DNA from: Leptotrichia sp. oral taxon 221
Lineage (GTDB): Bacteria; Fusobacteriota; Fusobacteriia; Fusobacteriales; Leptotrichiaceae
Assembly: GCF_018128245.1 (NCBI RefSeq)
Contig: NZ_CP072378.1
Location: forward strand, 248,001-312,000
Direction: 5' to 3'
DNA: 64,000 nucleotides
The notes under the pieces were generated by a model, which was given only the letters and a program-made list of their open reading frames with translations, did no database searches and was not told the origin of the DNA. Below, piece by piece: positions 35,001 through 44,629 of the stretch (within the stretch, counting starts at the first letter, position 1; every line of letters starts with the position of its first letter). The translations under genes were made by a program, and so were the position numbers.

Positions 35001-36093
35001 TTTGCTAGAAATATTAAATAAATCGGTTGATTATTTAGAAAAGCGAAAAATTAAAGAAGCAAGATTAAAAGTGGAGAGTATTCTCGCAGAAGTTTTATCG
35101 ATGCAGAGAATTATGCTTTATGCGAATTTTGAGAGAGAATTATCACAAAAAGAAATAGCAAAAATAAAAGAAAAATTAAATGGGATATTAAAAAAAGATG
35201 AATATAAATCTGATATAATAACAGCTGAAAGAGAAGAAAATTTGAAAGTGTTGTTAGATAAAAGTGTCAGTTTTTTAGAAAAGAATGAGATTCCTGAAGC
35301 AAGATTGAAGACAGAGATTATTTTTTCAAATGTTTTGGGAATTGAAAGAATGATGCTTTTTACTAAGTATAGAGATGAAATAGATGAAGAGAAAAAAAAT
35401 AAAATAAGAGAGTATATTCATAAAATTGGAAAAGAGAAATTTCCTATTCAATATTTATTAAATGAGCAAGAATTCTATGGTAGAAGTTTTTATGTTGATA
35501 AAGGTGTTTTAATACCTAGGTTAGATACGGAAGTTCTTGTGGAAAAGGCATTGAATATACTTAATGAGGAATCGATTGAAGAGCCAAAAGTTTTGGATAT
35601 TGGAGTAGGAAGTGGTGTAATTGGAATTACAATTGCATTGGAAGTACCGACTTCTAAAGTAATGGGAGTTGATATTTCTGAAAAGGCGTTGGAAATATCT
35701 TCTAAAAATAAGAAAATATTAAAGGCTGGGAATATTAAATTTATAAAATCAGATTTATTTAAGAATATTGAGTATAAAAAATTTAATATGATTGTATCGA
35801 ATCCGCCATATATTTCGTCTGATGAAACAGATGTAATGTCTGAAGATGCTTTGTTGCATGAGCCAAGCGAGGCTTTATTTGCTGGAAGTGAAGGATTGTA
35901 TTTTTATAATTCAATTTCAAAAAAAGCAATGGAATATCTGGATGAGAATGGATATTTGTTATTTGAAATAGGGTATAAGCAAGGAGAAATTGTTGCTAAA
36001 ATGATGGAAACATATGGTTTCAAGAATGTAGAAATAATAAAAGATTTAGCAGGAAATGACAGAGTAGTCGTAGGACAAAAATTAAATAATTAA
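34993..36093 (+). CDS. prmC: PrmC (HemK) release factor glutamine methyltransferase with duplicated N-domain
   Basis: A 366-residue SAM-dependent enzyme that methylates the GGQ glutamine of RF1/RF2. The catalytic domain has [16 protein letters not shown], the VSNPPYIS active-site motif and [14 protein letters not shown]. It is about 80 residues longer than usual. The N-terminal helical domain occurs twice: residues about 3-63 ([20 protein letters not shown]...) and about 79-140 ([20 protein letters not shown]...). The ATG overlaps the prfA stop, so expression is coupled to its substrate. Confidence 0.95.
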   Translation: MSNLLEILNKSVDYLEKRKIKEARLKVESILAEVLSMQRIMLYANFERELSQKEIAKIKEKLNGILKKDEYKSDIITAEREENLKVLLDKSVSFLEKNEIPEARLKTEIIFSNVLGIERMMLFTKYRDEIDEEKKNKIREYIHKIGKEKFPIQYLLNEQEFYGRSFYVDKGVLIPRLDTEVLVEKALNILNEESIEEPKVLDIGVGSGVIGITIALEVPTSKVMGVDISEKALEISSKNKKILKAGNIKFIKSDLFKNIEYKKFNMIVSNPPYISSDETDVMSEDALLHEPSEALFAGSEGLYFYNSISKKAMEYLDENGYLLFEIGYKQGEIVAKMMETYGFKNVEIIKDLAGNDRVVVGQKLNN

Positions 36094-36220
36094 TAAAATT
36101 TATTTTATTAATAAAAATATCAGAATTTTGCAGTTTTGACTTTAGATTTCAATTTTAGATTGTGTTTTTAGTTGAGGTTATATGAAATGTCTGATATTTA
36201 AAAAGAATATTATCTAAAAC

Positions 36221-36249
36221 TTGTAATTTTTGCAGTTTTAGAGTATAAT
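36221..36249 (+). promoter_or_regulatory. Promoter of the lysozyme-like secreted protein gene
   Basis: TTGTAA, 17 bases and TATAAT, giving a leader of about 85 nt. Confidence 0.7.
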
Positions 36250-36339
36250 ATATTCGGAAAAAATTTGAATCAAATTAAAAGGATATTGATTCAATGATTA
36301 TAAAAATTACAAATTAAAGAAAAATAGGGAGATGAGAGA

Positions 36340-37389
36340 ATGAGTAGGAGTGAGAAAATTTTAAAGAAAACTGCAATTTTAATGTTCGGTTTAGCTTTAG
36401 GATATTCAAGTTTTGCTGCAACAACAGCTGACACTACTAAAAATACGGAATTAGAAAAATTAATAAGAAATCAATATAAAGACGGAAATACAGATTTAAA
36501 TATAAATAAAAAATCTGCAAATACAAATACAAGTTATAGAGATTCTGGAAATGTAAATAGAATGCCAGAATATACAGCAAATAAAAGAATACAAGGTGCA
36601 CCAGACTTGAATTTAACTAGAGAACAATTATTGTCTGTTGCAGATAAAATATTCCAAAATGAAACAGGAGGTTCAATAAACGAATTAGTTGCTTGGAATG
36701 ATGGAGAAAACTTTCCTTCACTAGGAATTGGACATTTTACTTGGTTTAAAGCAAGTGGAGGTAGAAGTGGATTTGGAGATAGTTTGCCAGAAATGGTAGC
36801 TTACTACAGAAAACAAGGTATAAAATTACCTAAAATTTTAGAAGAAAATAGATTCTCGCCATGGCAAAGTAAATCAGAATTAATGGCTAAAAAAGCTAGA
36901 GGGGATAAAGATATTCAAGAATTAATTTCTTTCTTTGATAGTACAAGAGATATTCAAGTAATGTTTATTTACGAAAGATTAAAATCATCACTTGATAAAA
37001 TGTTAAATGCTTCTTCAAATAAAGAAAACTTAAAAAATCAATTTAATAGAATGGTTGAAACACCAAATGGATTGTATGCTTTAATTGATTATGTAAACTT
37101 TAAAGGTGAAGGATTATCAGGAGTTTCTTCATATAATAATGTTGCTTGGGGATTAAGACAAGTGTTGGAAAATATGAGGGGAACTGCGGTTGGTCAAAGT
37201 GCGTTAGTAGAATTTAGTAATTCAGCAAAAGCTGTGTTAACAAGAAGAGTAAACAATGCACCGAGAAATGAAAGAAGATGGCTACAAGGGTGGTATAATA
37301 GAGTAGATACATATAAAACATTTGAAATTGGAAGTGCTGGTTCTACTGAAATCGGAAGCGCTGGATCTACTTACAGTAGCAATTTCTAG
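36340..37389 (+). CDS. Secreted protein, possibly lysozyme-like
   Basis: A 349-residue protein with a signal peptide (about 1-26, ending SFAA). A low-complexity Asn/Thr/Lys stretch (about 28-85) precedes a globular domain with FQNETGGSINELVAWNDGE and SLGIGHFTWFKASGG. The Glu in NETGG followed by GIGHFTW recalls the catalytic Glu and GxGH strand of lysozyme-superfamily enzymes, so a peptidoglycan or glycan hydrolase is suggested, not proven. The C-terminus has a short repeat, EIGSAGST twice. Own promoter, alone in its transcript. Confidence 0.7.
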   Translation: MSRSEKILKKTAILMFGLALGYSSFAATTADTTKNTELEKLIRNQYKDGNTDLNINKKSANTNTSYRDSGNVNRMPEYTANKRIQGAPDLNLTREQLLSVADKIFQNETGGSINELVAWNDGENFPSLGIGHFTWFKASGGRSGFGDSLPEMVAYYRKQGIKLPKILEENRFSPWQSKSELMAKKARGDKDIQELISFFDSTRDIQVMFIYERLKSSLDKMLNASSNKENLKNQFNRMVETPNGLYALIDYVNFKGEGLSGVSSYNNVAWGLRQVLENMRGTAVGQSALVEFSNSAKAVLTRRVNNAPRNERRWLQGWYNRVDTYKTFEIGSAGSTEIGSAGSTYSSNF

Positions 37390-37416
37390 TAATTTTATAT
37401 AAAAAGGAAAAATAAA

Positions 37417-38436
37417 ATGAATATTTTAGAATTTGATTTTGATTTACCAAAGGAATTGATTGCTCAGCATGCAGTGAATCCACGAGATCATTCAAAATTG
37501 TTAGTTTTGAATAAAGAAGAAAAAACTATGGAACATAAAAAGTTCTATAATATTATTGATTATCTAAAAGAAGGTGATGTATTAGTATTAAATAGAACGA
37601 AAGTAATACCAGCAAGACTTTTTGGAAAGAAAGAAAATGGAGTAGTACTAGAATGTTTTTTATTGAAGAGAATAGACTTGAATACTTGGGAAGTGTTATT
37701 AAAACCAGCTAGAAAATTAAAAATTGGACAAAAGATAATATTTTCTGAGGAATTGGAAGCGGAATTGTTGGAAGTAAAGGAAGATGGAAACAGAGTACTG
37801 AAATTTAATTTTGAAGGAAGTTTTGAGGAAATACTTGATAGATTAGGTGAAATGCCGTTGCCACCGTATATTTCAGAAAAATTGGAAGATAAAAATAGAT
37901 ATCAGACGGTTTATGCTAAGGAAGGTGAGTCAGTTGCTGCTCCGACAGCAGGGTTGCATTTTACCGAGGAATTGTTAGAAAAAATTAAAGAAAAAGGAAT
38001 AATTATTGCAGAGGTGTTTTTAGATGTTGGATTGGGAACATTTAGACCAGTTCAAGTTGAAAATATTTTAGATCATAAGATGCATGTAGAAAAATACAGC
38101 GTTCCAAAAGAGACTGTTGAAATAATAAATAATGCCAAGAAAAATAATCACAGAGTAATAGCTGTTGGAACGACATCTGTTAGAACATTGGAATCTTCTG
38201 TTGATGAAAATGGCAATTTAATTGCTTCAGAAGGTTATACAGGTATTTTTATTTATGGAGATTATAAATTTAAAGTAGTGGATGCGATAATTACAAATTT
38301 TCATTTACCAAAATCAACATTGATAATGTTAGTTTCGGCATTTGGAGGAAAAGAATTGATAGATGCAGCATATAAAAAGGCTATAGAAGAAAAATATAGA
38401 TTTTATAGTTTTGGAGATTCGATGCTAATATATTAA
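37417..38436 (+). CDS. queA: S-adenosylmethionine:tRNA ribosyltransferase-isomerase
   Basis: A 339-residue enzyme making epoxyqueuosine in tRNA. Seen: FDFDLPKELIAQHAVNPRDHSKLLVL, DVLVLNRTKVIPARLFG, GEMPLPPYI, VAAPTAGLHFT, DVGLGTFRPV and NFHLPKSTLIMLVSAFGG. Normal length. No other queuosine genes in the window. Confidence 0.96.
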   Translation: MNILEFDFDLPKELIAQHAVNPRDHSKLLVLNKEEKTMEHKKFYNIIDYLKEGDVLVLNRTKVIPARLFGKKENGVVLECFLLKRIDLNTWEVLLKPARKLKIGQKIIFSEELEAELLEVKEDGNRVLKFNFEGSFEEILDRLGEMPLPPYISEKLEDKNRYQTVYAKEGESVAAPTAGLHFTEELLEKIKEKGIIIAEVFLDVGLGTFRPVQVENILDHKMHVEKYSVPKETVEIINNAKKNNHRVIAVGTTSVRTLESSVDENGNLIASEGYTGIFIYGDYKFKVVDAIITNFHLPKSTLIMLVSAFGGKELIDAAYKKAIEEKYRFYSFGDSMLIY

Positions 38437-38485
38437 TTTTTTTCACATTATGTTTGAAATTATTTAAATAAAATAAAAATAACAG

Positions 38486-38523
38486 AAAATTCCCACTTGT
38501 TAATTAAAATGAGTGGGAATTTT
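38486..38523 (+). terminator. queA terminator
   Basis: A perfect 12-bp stem aaaattcccact / agtgggaatttt with a 14-base loop; the arm ends in T4. Confidence 0.8.
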
Positions 38524-38587
38524 AGCAAATATTAGAATAATTTATAGAGAGGAGTTTTAGAAAATAAAAGTATTTTCTATATTTAAT

Positions 38588-39334
38588 ATGAAAAAAATTT
38601 TTTTGAAATTATTTGTGATAATGATATTTTTGATTATGAGTTCTTTTATTTTCGCAGAAAAAAGTCAATTTTTAGCTGTTGGAAATGTTAAAATTGTTAG
38701 AGAAGAGCCGTTAGTTATAAAGAGAGAGGATATAAATATTACGATTGAGAAGGATAAAACTATAAAAGTTGAGAATTTGTACACATTTAAAAATATTGGA
38801 AATTACAATGTGAAATCGACATTTATGTTTTGGTTGGACCAAAATCTTGAAAATCCTACAAAAGATTATAGTAACGCAAATAAAAATAATCGAGGGAAAT
38901 ATCTAAAAAATTTAAAATTTTATTCAGATTATGACAAATCACAAAATTTAAGAGCTGTAATAAATTTTGATGAAAATATTTACGAAAATCAAAAAAACGA
39001 TAATGTTCAAAGGGAATGGTTTGCAGTATCGAAAGTATTGGAATCGCAAAAGGAAGGTAAATTGAATGTTTATTATGATTTAGTAAATACAGATTTTTCT
39101 AGAACTAAAAAATTTATTTATAGTTTCAATCTAGTAAACAATTTTTTTAATAAAAATAAAGCAGAAATTTTGTATGTAAATATTTACAATAAATCAAATT
39201 ATCCAATTGAAAATATCGAATTTAAAGGTTATAATTTTAAAAATGTTACTAAGAAAAATGATAGAGCAAAACATTATGAATTGTTAGTTGGGGATGTTAA
39301 TTTGGAAGATAATTTGGTGATTAGATTTAAATAG
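38588..39334 (+). CDS. Secreted protein of unknown function
   Basis: A 248-residue protein with a signal peptide (MKKIFLKLFVIMIFLIMSSFIFA). The mature part looks beta-rich: ITIEKDKTIKVENLYTFKNIG, STFMFWLDQNLENP and NKAEILYVNIYNKSNYPIENIEFKGYNF, reminiscent of secreted immunoglobulin-like or DUF4424-type folds, but no family is assigned. No lipobox. It precedes rsmD by 60 bases. Confidence 0.7.
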   Translation: MKKIFLKLFVIMIFLIMSSFIFAEKSQFLAVGNVKIVREEPLVIKREDINITIEKDKTIKVENLYTFKNIGNYNVKSTFMFWLDQNLENPTKDYSNANKNNRGKYLKNLKFYSDYDKSQNLRAVINFDENIYENQKNDNVQREWFAVSKVLESQKEGKLNVYYDLVNTDFSRTKKFIYSFNLVNNFFNKNKAEILYVNIYNKSNYPIENIEFKGYNFKNVTKKNDRAKHYELLVGDVNLEDNLVIRFK

Positions 39335-39394
39335 TTTTTTTGAAAATAGATAAAGAGATTGGGAAAGAGAATCAAAAAAAGAAAGGAAATTAGA

Positions 39395-39946
39395 ATGAGA
39401 GTAACTGCAGGAACATTGAAAAATAGGAAAATAAAGTCAAGAGAAGGGAGAGAGACTCGTCCTACATTGGAGAGAATTAAGGAAGCAATTTTTAGTATTA
39501 TAGAAGATAAGGTTGTGGATGCTAAATTTTTAGATTTGTATTCAGGGACTGGAAATATTGCGATTGAAGCGTTGAGTCGTGGTGCGAAAAGAGCTGTTAT
39601 GATTGAGCAAGACAAAGAGGCATTACGGATAATTATTGATAATATTGATACTTTGGGATTGACAAATGTGAGTAGGGCCTATAAAAATGATGTTTCAAGA
39701 GCAATTGAAATTTTAGGAAGAAAAAATGAGAAATTTGATATTATTTTTTTGGATCCACCGTACAAGGAAAATATATCAATATCAACTATTGAAAAAGTAT
39801 CTGAAAATAATATTTTAGCTGAAGGTGGAATAATTATTTCAGAACACAGTATCTATGAAAAAATGCCTGAAAAAATAGGAAATTTCGTGAAATATGATGA
39901 AAGAAATTACAATAAAAAAATAGTAACTTTTTATTGTTATGAATAA
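39395..39946 (+). CDS. rsmD: 16S rRNA (guanine(966)-N(2))-methyltransferase
   Basis: A 183-residue SAM methyltransferase for G966 of 16S rRNA. Seen: MRVTAGTLKNRKIKS, TRPTLERIKEAIFSII, FLDLYSGTGNIAIEALSRGA (SAM loop) and the FLDPPYKE active-site motif (D-P-P-Y). ATG at 39395 behind aaagg is chosen; an in-frame TTG at 39359 would add an odd basic 12-residue extension. Confidence 0.94.
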   Translation: MRVTAGTLKNRKIKSREGRETRPTLERIKEAIFSIIEDKVVDAKFLDLYSGTGNIAIEALSRGAKRAVMIEQDKEALRIIIDNIDTLGLTNVSRAYKNDVSRAIEILGRKNEKFDIIFLDPPYKENISISTIEKVSENNILAEGGIIISEHSIYEKMPEKIGNFVKYDERNYNKKIVTFYCYE

Positions 39947-40009
39947 TTTTTGTGAAAATAAATAAAAATGCAACTATTTATTTAAATAAAAAGAAGGGAA
40001 GTAATAGAA

Positions 40010-40231
40010 ATGGCAGGAAAAAAACAAACTTATGAAGAAAATATTGAACAAATTGATGAGATTTTGGAAAAATTGGAAAATGGAGAATTATCGTTGGAAG
40101 ATTCGATAAATGAGTATGAGAAGGCGATAAAATTGATTAAAGAATCAGAAAAATTGTTGGAAATTGGGGAAGGGAAAGTTTTAAAAGTTTTAGAAAAAAA
40201 TGGAAAACTTGAAACTGAAAATTTAGATTAA
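40010..40231 (+). CDS. xseB: Exonuclease VII small subunit
   Basis: A 73-residue helical protein: TYEENIEQIDEILEKLENGE, then LSLEDSINEYEKAIKLIKESEKLL. Typical XseB size and pattern. It partners XseA, which is not encoded nearby. ispA follows, as in many bacteria. Confidence 0.93.
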   Translation: MAGKKQTYEENIEQIDEILEKLENGELSLEDSINEYEKAIKLIKESEKLLEIGEGKVLKVLEKNGKLETENLD

Positions 40232-40318
40232 AAAAGTTTTTGATAAAAAAAGAGGATTTTATTGAAAAAATTTAAAATTGTGTTTTAAAAATTATTTTAG
40301 AAAATGGTGTGAGTGCTT

Positions 40319-41218
40319 ATGTTGAAAAAATATTTGAGTGAGAAGAAAGAGATTGTAGAGGGAAATTTACAAAAAAAATTACAAAAGTATGAATATCCTG
40401 ATGAATTGGCAGAAGGTATGGAATATGCTGTAATGAATGGTGGAAAGCGGATTCGTCCGATTTTGATGTATATGATTTGTGATTTGTTTGGGAAGGAATA
40501 TGAAGCGGTGGAAGATGTGGCGGTAGCATTGGAGTTTATTCATTGCTATTCGCTTGTACACGACGATTTACCTGCAATGGATGATGATATGTATCGACGT
40601 GGGAAATTGACGACGCATGTAAAATATGGTGAGGCACCAGCGATTTTAGTTGGAGATGTACTTTTAACGGAAGCGTTTAATGTGATTTCAAATTCTGATA
40701 AAATTAGTGATAAAAGTAAAGTGGAAATTATCTTGAAATTATCTAAATATGCAGGATTTTACGGAATGGTTGGTGGACAATTTGTAGACATTAAATCGGA
40801 AAATCAAATCATTGAAAAGAGTGAAAAAGGTGTGGCTGAAGCGAGAAAGACATTGAGTTATATTCATCAGCATAAAACAGGGAAATTGCTCACAGCGGCG
40901 ATAGAATTGCCTTTAATTGCGTTGGGAATTGAAGGGGAGAAGAAGAAAAAATTAATTGAATATTCGGAATTGATTGGGATTGCGTTTCAAATAAAAGATG
41001 ATATTTTGGATATTGAAGGGGATTTTTTGGAAACTGGGAAAGAATCAAATGATGAGGAAAATCACAAAATGACTTATCCGAGTTTGTATGGTCTTGAGAA
41101 AAGTAAAGAAATGTTGTCGGAATATTTGAAAAAGGCTAATGAAATTATTGAAAAATATTTTGATGGGAATGAATTATTTGTTGAATTGACAGATTATTTT
41201 GGAAATCGAAAAAAATAA
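40319..41218 (+). CDS. ispA: Polyprenyl (farnesyl/geranylgeranyl) diphosphate synthase
   Basis: A 299-residue trans-isoprenyl diphosphate synthase that builds the C15 precursor for quinones and undecaprenyl phosphate. Seen: GGKRIRPIL, first Asp-rich motif DDLPAMDDD, GDVLLTEAF, GQFVDI, KTGKLL and second Asp-rich motif KDDILD. ATG 40319 is preferred over the in-frame GTG at 40313. The neighbour xseB is the usual partner. Confidence 0.93.
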   Translation: MLKKYLSEKKEIVEGNLQKKLQKYEYPDELAEGMEYAVMNGGKRIRPILMYMICDLFGKEYEAVEDVAVALEFIHCYSLVHDDLPAMDDDMYRRGKLTTHVKYGEAPAILVGDVLLTEAFNVISNSDKISDKSKVEIILKLSKYAGFYGMVGGQFVDIKSENQIIEKSEKGVAEARKTLSYIHQHKTGKLLTAAIELPLIALGIEGEKKKKLIEYSELIGIAFQIKDDILDIEGDFLETGKESNDEENHKMTYPSLYGLEKSKEMLSEYLKKANEIIEKYFDGNELFVELTDYFGNRKK

Positions 41219-41231
41219 AAAGGGAGAAACG

Positions 41232-42041
41232 ATGTTTGTAGAAAAGGAAAATTATTATTTTATTGAAGAGTTTGAAAAACTTGGGATAAAAGCAGTTTAT
41301 ACGAAGAAAAATGCTGGAAATATGTCGGATTATTGTCCCCTTGAAAATCAAGTTCAAGGTATTCAAAAAGAGAATAGAAAAAAATTATTGGAAAAATTAA
41401 ATCTTGAAGGAAAGCAAGAAGTTATGGCATTTCAAACACATTCAGCAAATGTTTTTGTTATTGATGAAAATATTGATAAATATTATTATGAGAAGGAATG
41501 TGATATTGACGGATTTTTGACAAAAAGGAAAGATATTGCAATTTTTACTTTTTATGCAGACTGTCTTCCAATTTTTGTGTATGATAAAAAAAATGAAGTT
41601 ATTGGAGTATGGCATTCAGGTTGGCCTGGAACATTTAAAGGGATGATGAAAAGTGGTCTTGAAAAAATGAAAGAAGTTTTTGGGACTGATCCAAAGGATG
41701 TTTTAATGGGATTAGGAATTGGAATGCAACAAAAATATTATGAAGTTGGTCTAGATTTTTATGAAAATTTTGTGAATAAATTTGGAAAAGAAAGTGAATT
41801 GATACAAAAATCGTTTAAATGGAATGAAAATACTGGGAAATATCATTTTGATAATACAAAATTTAATGAGATAATGGCTCTATCACTTGGCATAAAACCA
41901 GAAAATTTAATTGTTTCTTACGAAGATACTTTTGGAGAAATTGATAAATTAGGGAATAGGAGCGACAAATTTCATTCGCATAGACGAGAAGGGAAAAATG
42001 CAGGGAGAGCAACTGCGATGATAAGTTTTTCTGAAAAATAG
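41232..42041 (+). CDS. pgeF: PgeF/YfiH family (laccase-domain) protein
   Basis: A 269-residue protein of the family that includes purine nucleoside phosphorylase-like enzymes and the peptidoglycan editing factor. Metal-ligand motifs: QTHSAN, FYADCLPIFVYD, VWHSGWPGTF and the C-terminal RSDKFHSHRREGK. ATG 41232 has agggag 5 bases upstream; an earlier in-frame ATG overlaps the ispA end and lacks this spacing. Confidence 0.9.
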   Translation: MFVEKENYYFIEEFEKLGIKAVYTKKNAGNMSDYCPLENQVQGIQKENRKKLLEKLNLEGKQEVMAFQTHSANVFVIDENIDKYYYEKECDIDGFLTKRKDIAIFTFYADCLPIFVYDKKNEVIGVWHSGWPGTFKGMMKSGLEKMKEVFGTDPKDVLMGLGIGMQQKYYEVGLDFYENFVNKFGKESELIQKSFKWNENTGKYHFDNTKFNEIMALSLGIKPENLIVSYEDTFGEIDKLGNRSDKFHSHRREGKNAGRATAMISFSEK

Positions 42042-42051
42042 ATAGTTTAAT

Positions 42052-42077
42052 AAAAAAAGGAGGATAATTTATCCTCC
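42052..42077 (-). terminator. Terminator of the liv operon
   Basis: An 8-bp stem ggaggata / tatcctcc with a 3-base loop around the livF stop codon. Read on the minus strand it is followed by a T-run (complement of aaaaaaa at 42052-42058). Confidence 0.8.
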
Positions 42078-42782
42078 CAAATATGCCTTTTTAATTTCAG
42101 GATTAACTAATAATCCTCTACCAGTTCCTTCTAAAATAATTTTACCAGTTTCTAAAACATATCCTCTATCAGCGATAGAAAGTGCCATATTGGCGTTTTG
42201 TTCAACAAGTAGAATTGTAACGCCCTCTTCTTTATTAATACGTTCAACAATTTTAAAAATTTCTTGAACAAGTAAAGGTGCTAGTCCCATTGATGGTTCA
42301 TCAAGAAGTAACAATTTTGGCTTAGACATCAAGGCTCTTGCCATTGCTAGCATTTGTTGTTCTCCTCCACTCATCGTTCCAGCAAGTTGTTTTTTTCTTT
42401 CAGCCAATCTAGGGAAAAGTTTAAACATTTTTTCCATATCAGCTTTTATTTCATCTCTATCGTTTCTAGTGTAAGCTCCCATTTCTAAATTTTCCACAAC
42501 AGTAAGTTGAGTAAAAATTCTTCTTCCTTCAGGAACGTGTGCCATTCCTTTTTTTATAAGTTTGTGAGCTTCAATATTAGTTATATTTTCACCATTTAGA
42601 GAAATTTCTCCAGCTTTAATAGGAACTAACCCAGAAATTGCGTGCAATGTAGAAGTTTTACCAGCACCATTAGCTCCAATAAGAGAAACAATTTCTCCTT
42701 TTTTTATATTGAATGATATATTTTTTATAGCGTGAATTCCACCATAATAAACATTCAAATCACTTACATTTAAAATATCCAC
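42069..42782 (-). CDS. livF: Branched-chain amino acid ABC transporter ATPase LivF
   Basis: A 237-residue cytoplasmic ATPase of the Liv importer. Walker A GANGAGKTSTL, signature MSGGEQQMLAMARAL, Walker B LLLLDEPSMGL and switch His replaced by Gln region LLVEQN, as usual for LivF. GTG at 42782 (VDILNVSDLNVYYGG) behind aggagg is the start. A longer upstream frame overlaps livG and is rejected. Last gene of livJ-H-M-G-F. Confidence 0.95.
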   Translation of the reverse strand: MDILNVSDLNVYYGGIHAIKNISFNIKKGEIVSLIGANGAGKTSTLHAISGLVPIKAGEISLNGENITNIEAHKLIKKGMAHVPEGRRIFTQLTVVENLEMGAYTRNDRDEIKADMEKMFKLFPRLAERKKQLAGTMSGGEQQMLAMARALMSKPKLLLLDEPSMGLAPLLVQEIFKIVERINKEEGVTILLVEQNANMALSIADRGYVLETGKIILEGTGRGLLVNPEIKKAYLGG

Positions 42783-42798
42783 AAAAATCCTCCTATTT

Positions 42799-43557
42799 TT
42801 ACTCACCCAAATAAGCAGTAATAACTTCTTTATTATTTTGAATTTCTTCAGGCAATCCCGAAGCAATAATTCTTCCAAAATTTAAAACATATAATCTTTC
42901 ACAAATACCCATTACTAAATCCATATCGTGTTCGATTAATAAAATTGAAATTTTAAATTTGTCTCTAATGAAACGGATAGTATTCATTAATTCTTTTGTT
43001 TCGTTAGGATTCATTCCCGCAGCTGGTTCATCAAGCAATAATAATTTTGGAGAAGTTGCAAGTGCTCTCGCAATTTCCAATTTTCTTTGCTGACCATATG
43101 ATAAGTTTCCAGCTGTAATATTTGCCATTTCCGCCATATCAAAGATATCTAATAAGTCTAATGCAGTATCAGTCGCTATTCTTTCTTCTCTCCAGTATTT
43201 AGGAAGTCTTAAAACAGCAGACAATGTAGAATAACTCATACTATTGTTTAAAGCTAATTTTACATTATCTAAAACTGATAAATTTTTAAATAATCTAATA
43301 TTTTGGAAAGTTCTAGCTACTCCAAGTGTAACTATTTGTGGAGTAGTTTTTTTGTTAACGCTTGTTCCGTTTATTGAAATATCTCCGTCAGTAGGCTTGT
43401 AAACACCTGTTAAAAGGTTAAAGATTGTCGTTTTTCCAGCTCCATTAGGTCCAATCAATCCAATCAATTCGCCTTCTTTAATTTCAATGTTTACATCATC
43501 AACGGCTCTAAGTCCACCAAATGATATTCCCAAATTCGTCGTTTTTAATAATGACAT
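42799..43557 (-). CDS. livG: Branched-chain amino acid ABC transporter ATPase LivG
   Basis: A 252-residue ATPase partner of LivF. Walker A GPNGAGKTTIF, LGVARTFQNIRLF, signature LSYGQQRKLEIARAL, Walker B LLLLDEPAAGMN and LLIEHDMDLVM. Starts 11 bases after livM and ends 16 bases before livF. Confidence 0.96.
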   Translation of the reverse strand: MSLLKTTNLGISFGGLRAVDDVNIEIKEGELIGLIGPNGAGKTTIFNLLTGVYKPTDGDISINGTSVNKKTTPQIVTLGVARTFQNIRLFKNLSVLDNVKLALNNSMSYSTLSAVLRLPKYWREERIATDTALDLLDIFDMAEMANITAGNLSYGQQRKLEIARALATSPKLLLLDEPAAGMNPNETKELMNTIRFIRDKFKISILLIEHDMDLVMGICERLYVLNFGRIIASGLPEEIQNNKEVITAYLGE

Positions 43558-43568
43558 AATTAATACTC

Positions 43569-44618
43569 CTATTTTTTATTTTTGTTTTTATTCAAAGTTT
43601 TATTTTTTATATTCTTAATTTTTCTTACAAATCTTGGTATTGTTAATTCTTTTGTTCCAAAAAGTCCTGATGGTCTAAAAATCATTAACACAATTAAGAT
43701 AATCGCATAAACTAAATATCTAAATTGAGAAACTTCTCTTAAATATTCATTTAATACAGTTAAGGCAGTTGCAGAGATAACTGCTCCAGTGATACTTCCT
43801 AATCCACCAAATACAACCATAACCAATATTTCAATAGAGAACATAAATCCAAATTTATCAGGTGTTAAAATTCCAATATTGTGTGCGAACAATGAACCAC
43901 CAATTCCAGCGAAGAAAGCTGATAAGGTGAATCCATATAATTTTGCTTTTTTAATATTAATACCAATATTTTCAGCAGCAATTTCATCTTCTCTTATCGA
44001 AATAATTTCTCTACCTTTTCTTGAAGTCATAATCATTGTCATAACGATAACCGAAACAACAACGAAAATGAATGAAATTTGGAAATTAGTTATTGTCGGA
44101 ATATCTTTTAATCCAGCAGCTCCACCTAAGAAATCTAAGTTTTGAATAACATATTTTATAATTTCTCCAAAAGCCAATGTAATAATTGCCAAATAATCTC
44201 CTCTTAATCTTAATGTACTCGCTCCTAATAAAAATCCGAAAACCGCTGCAACGATTCCACCAATTATTGAAGAAATAAGTAATTGAACGAAAGCAGGTAA
44301 ATTAGCGGCAACCATTGATTTAGAAATAAGAGCAGCAGTATATCCTCCAATAGCAATAAATCCAGCATGACCTAAACTAAGTTGTCCCATTAATCCAACT
44401 GCGATATTCAAGCTCACTGCAAACAATATATAAATCAAAATATTAATATAAACACCAGCAGTATAACTAAACATATCTTTACTATCAAAACTAAAATTTA
44501 AAATAATGAATAAAACTATAATGAATATGGTAGTCAAACTATAATTTTGTTTATTAAATTTATTGAAATAGTTCAAATCTCCCCATACACTTGTAGTTTT
44601 TTGTGTATTTTTTTGCAT
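43569..44618 (-). CDS. livM: Branched-chain amino acid ABC transporter permease LivM
   Basis: A 349-residue polytopic inner-membrane permease. Family motifs: NIAVGLMGQLSLGHAGFIAIGGYTAAL, RLRGDYLAIITLAFGEI, NFLGG-like FLGGAAGL and VFGGLGSITGAV. The C-terminal tail is Lys/Asn-rich (KNKTLNKNKNKK). ATG behind aggagg. Confidence 0.95.
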   Translation of the reverse strand: MQKNTQKTTSVWGDLNYFNKFNKQNYSLTTIFIIVLFIILNFSFDSKDMFSYTAGVYINILIYILFAVSLNIAVGLMGQLSLGHAGFIAIGGYTAALISKSMVAANLPAFVQLLISSIIGGIVAAVFGFLLGASTLRLRGDYLAIITLAFGEIIKYVIQNLDFLGGAAGLKDIPTITNFQISFIFVVVSVIVMTMIMTSRKGREIISIREDEIAAENIGINIKKAKLYGFTLSAFFAGIGGSLFAHNIGILTPDKFGFMFSIEILVMVVFGGLGSITGAVISATALTVLNEYLREVSQFRYLVYAIILIVLMIFRPSGLFGTKELTIPRFVRKIKNIKNKTLNKNKNKK

Positions 44619-44629
44619 TTTTCCTCCTA

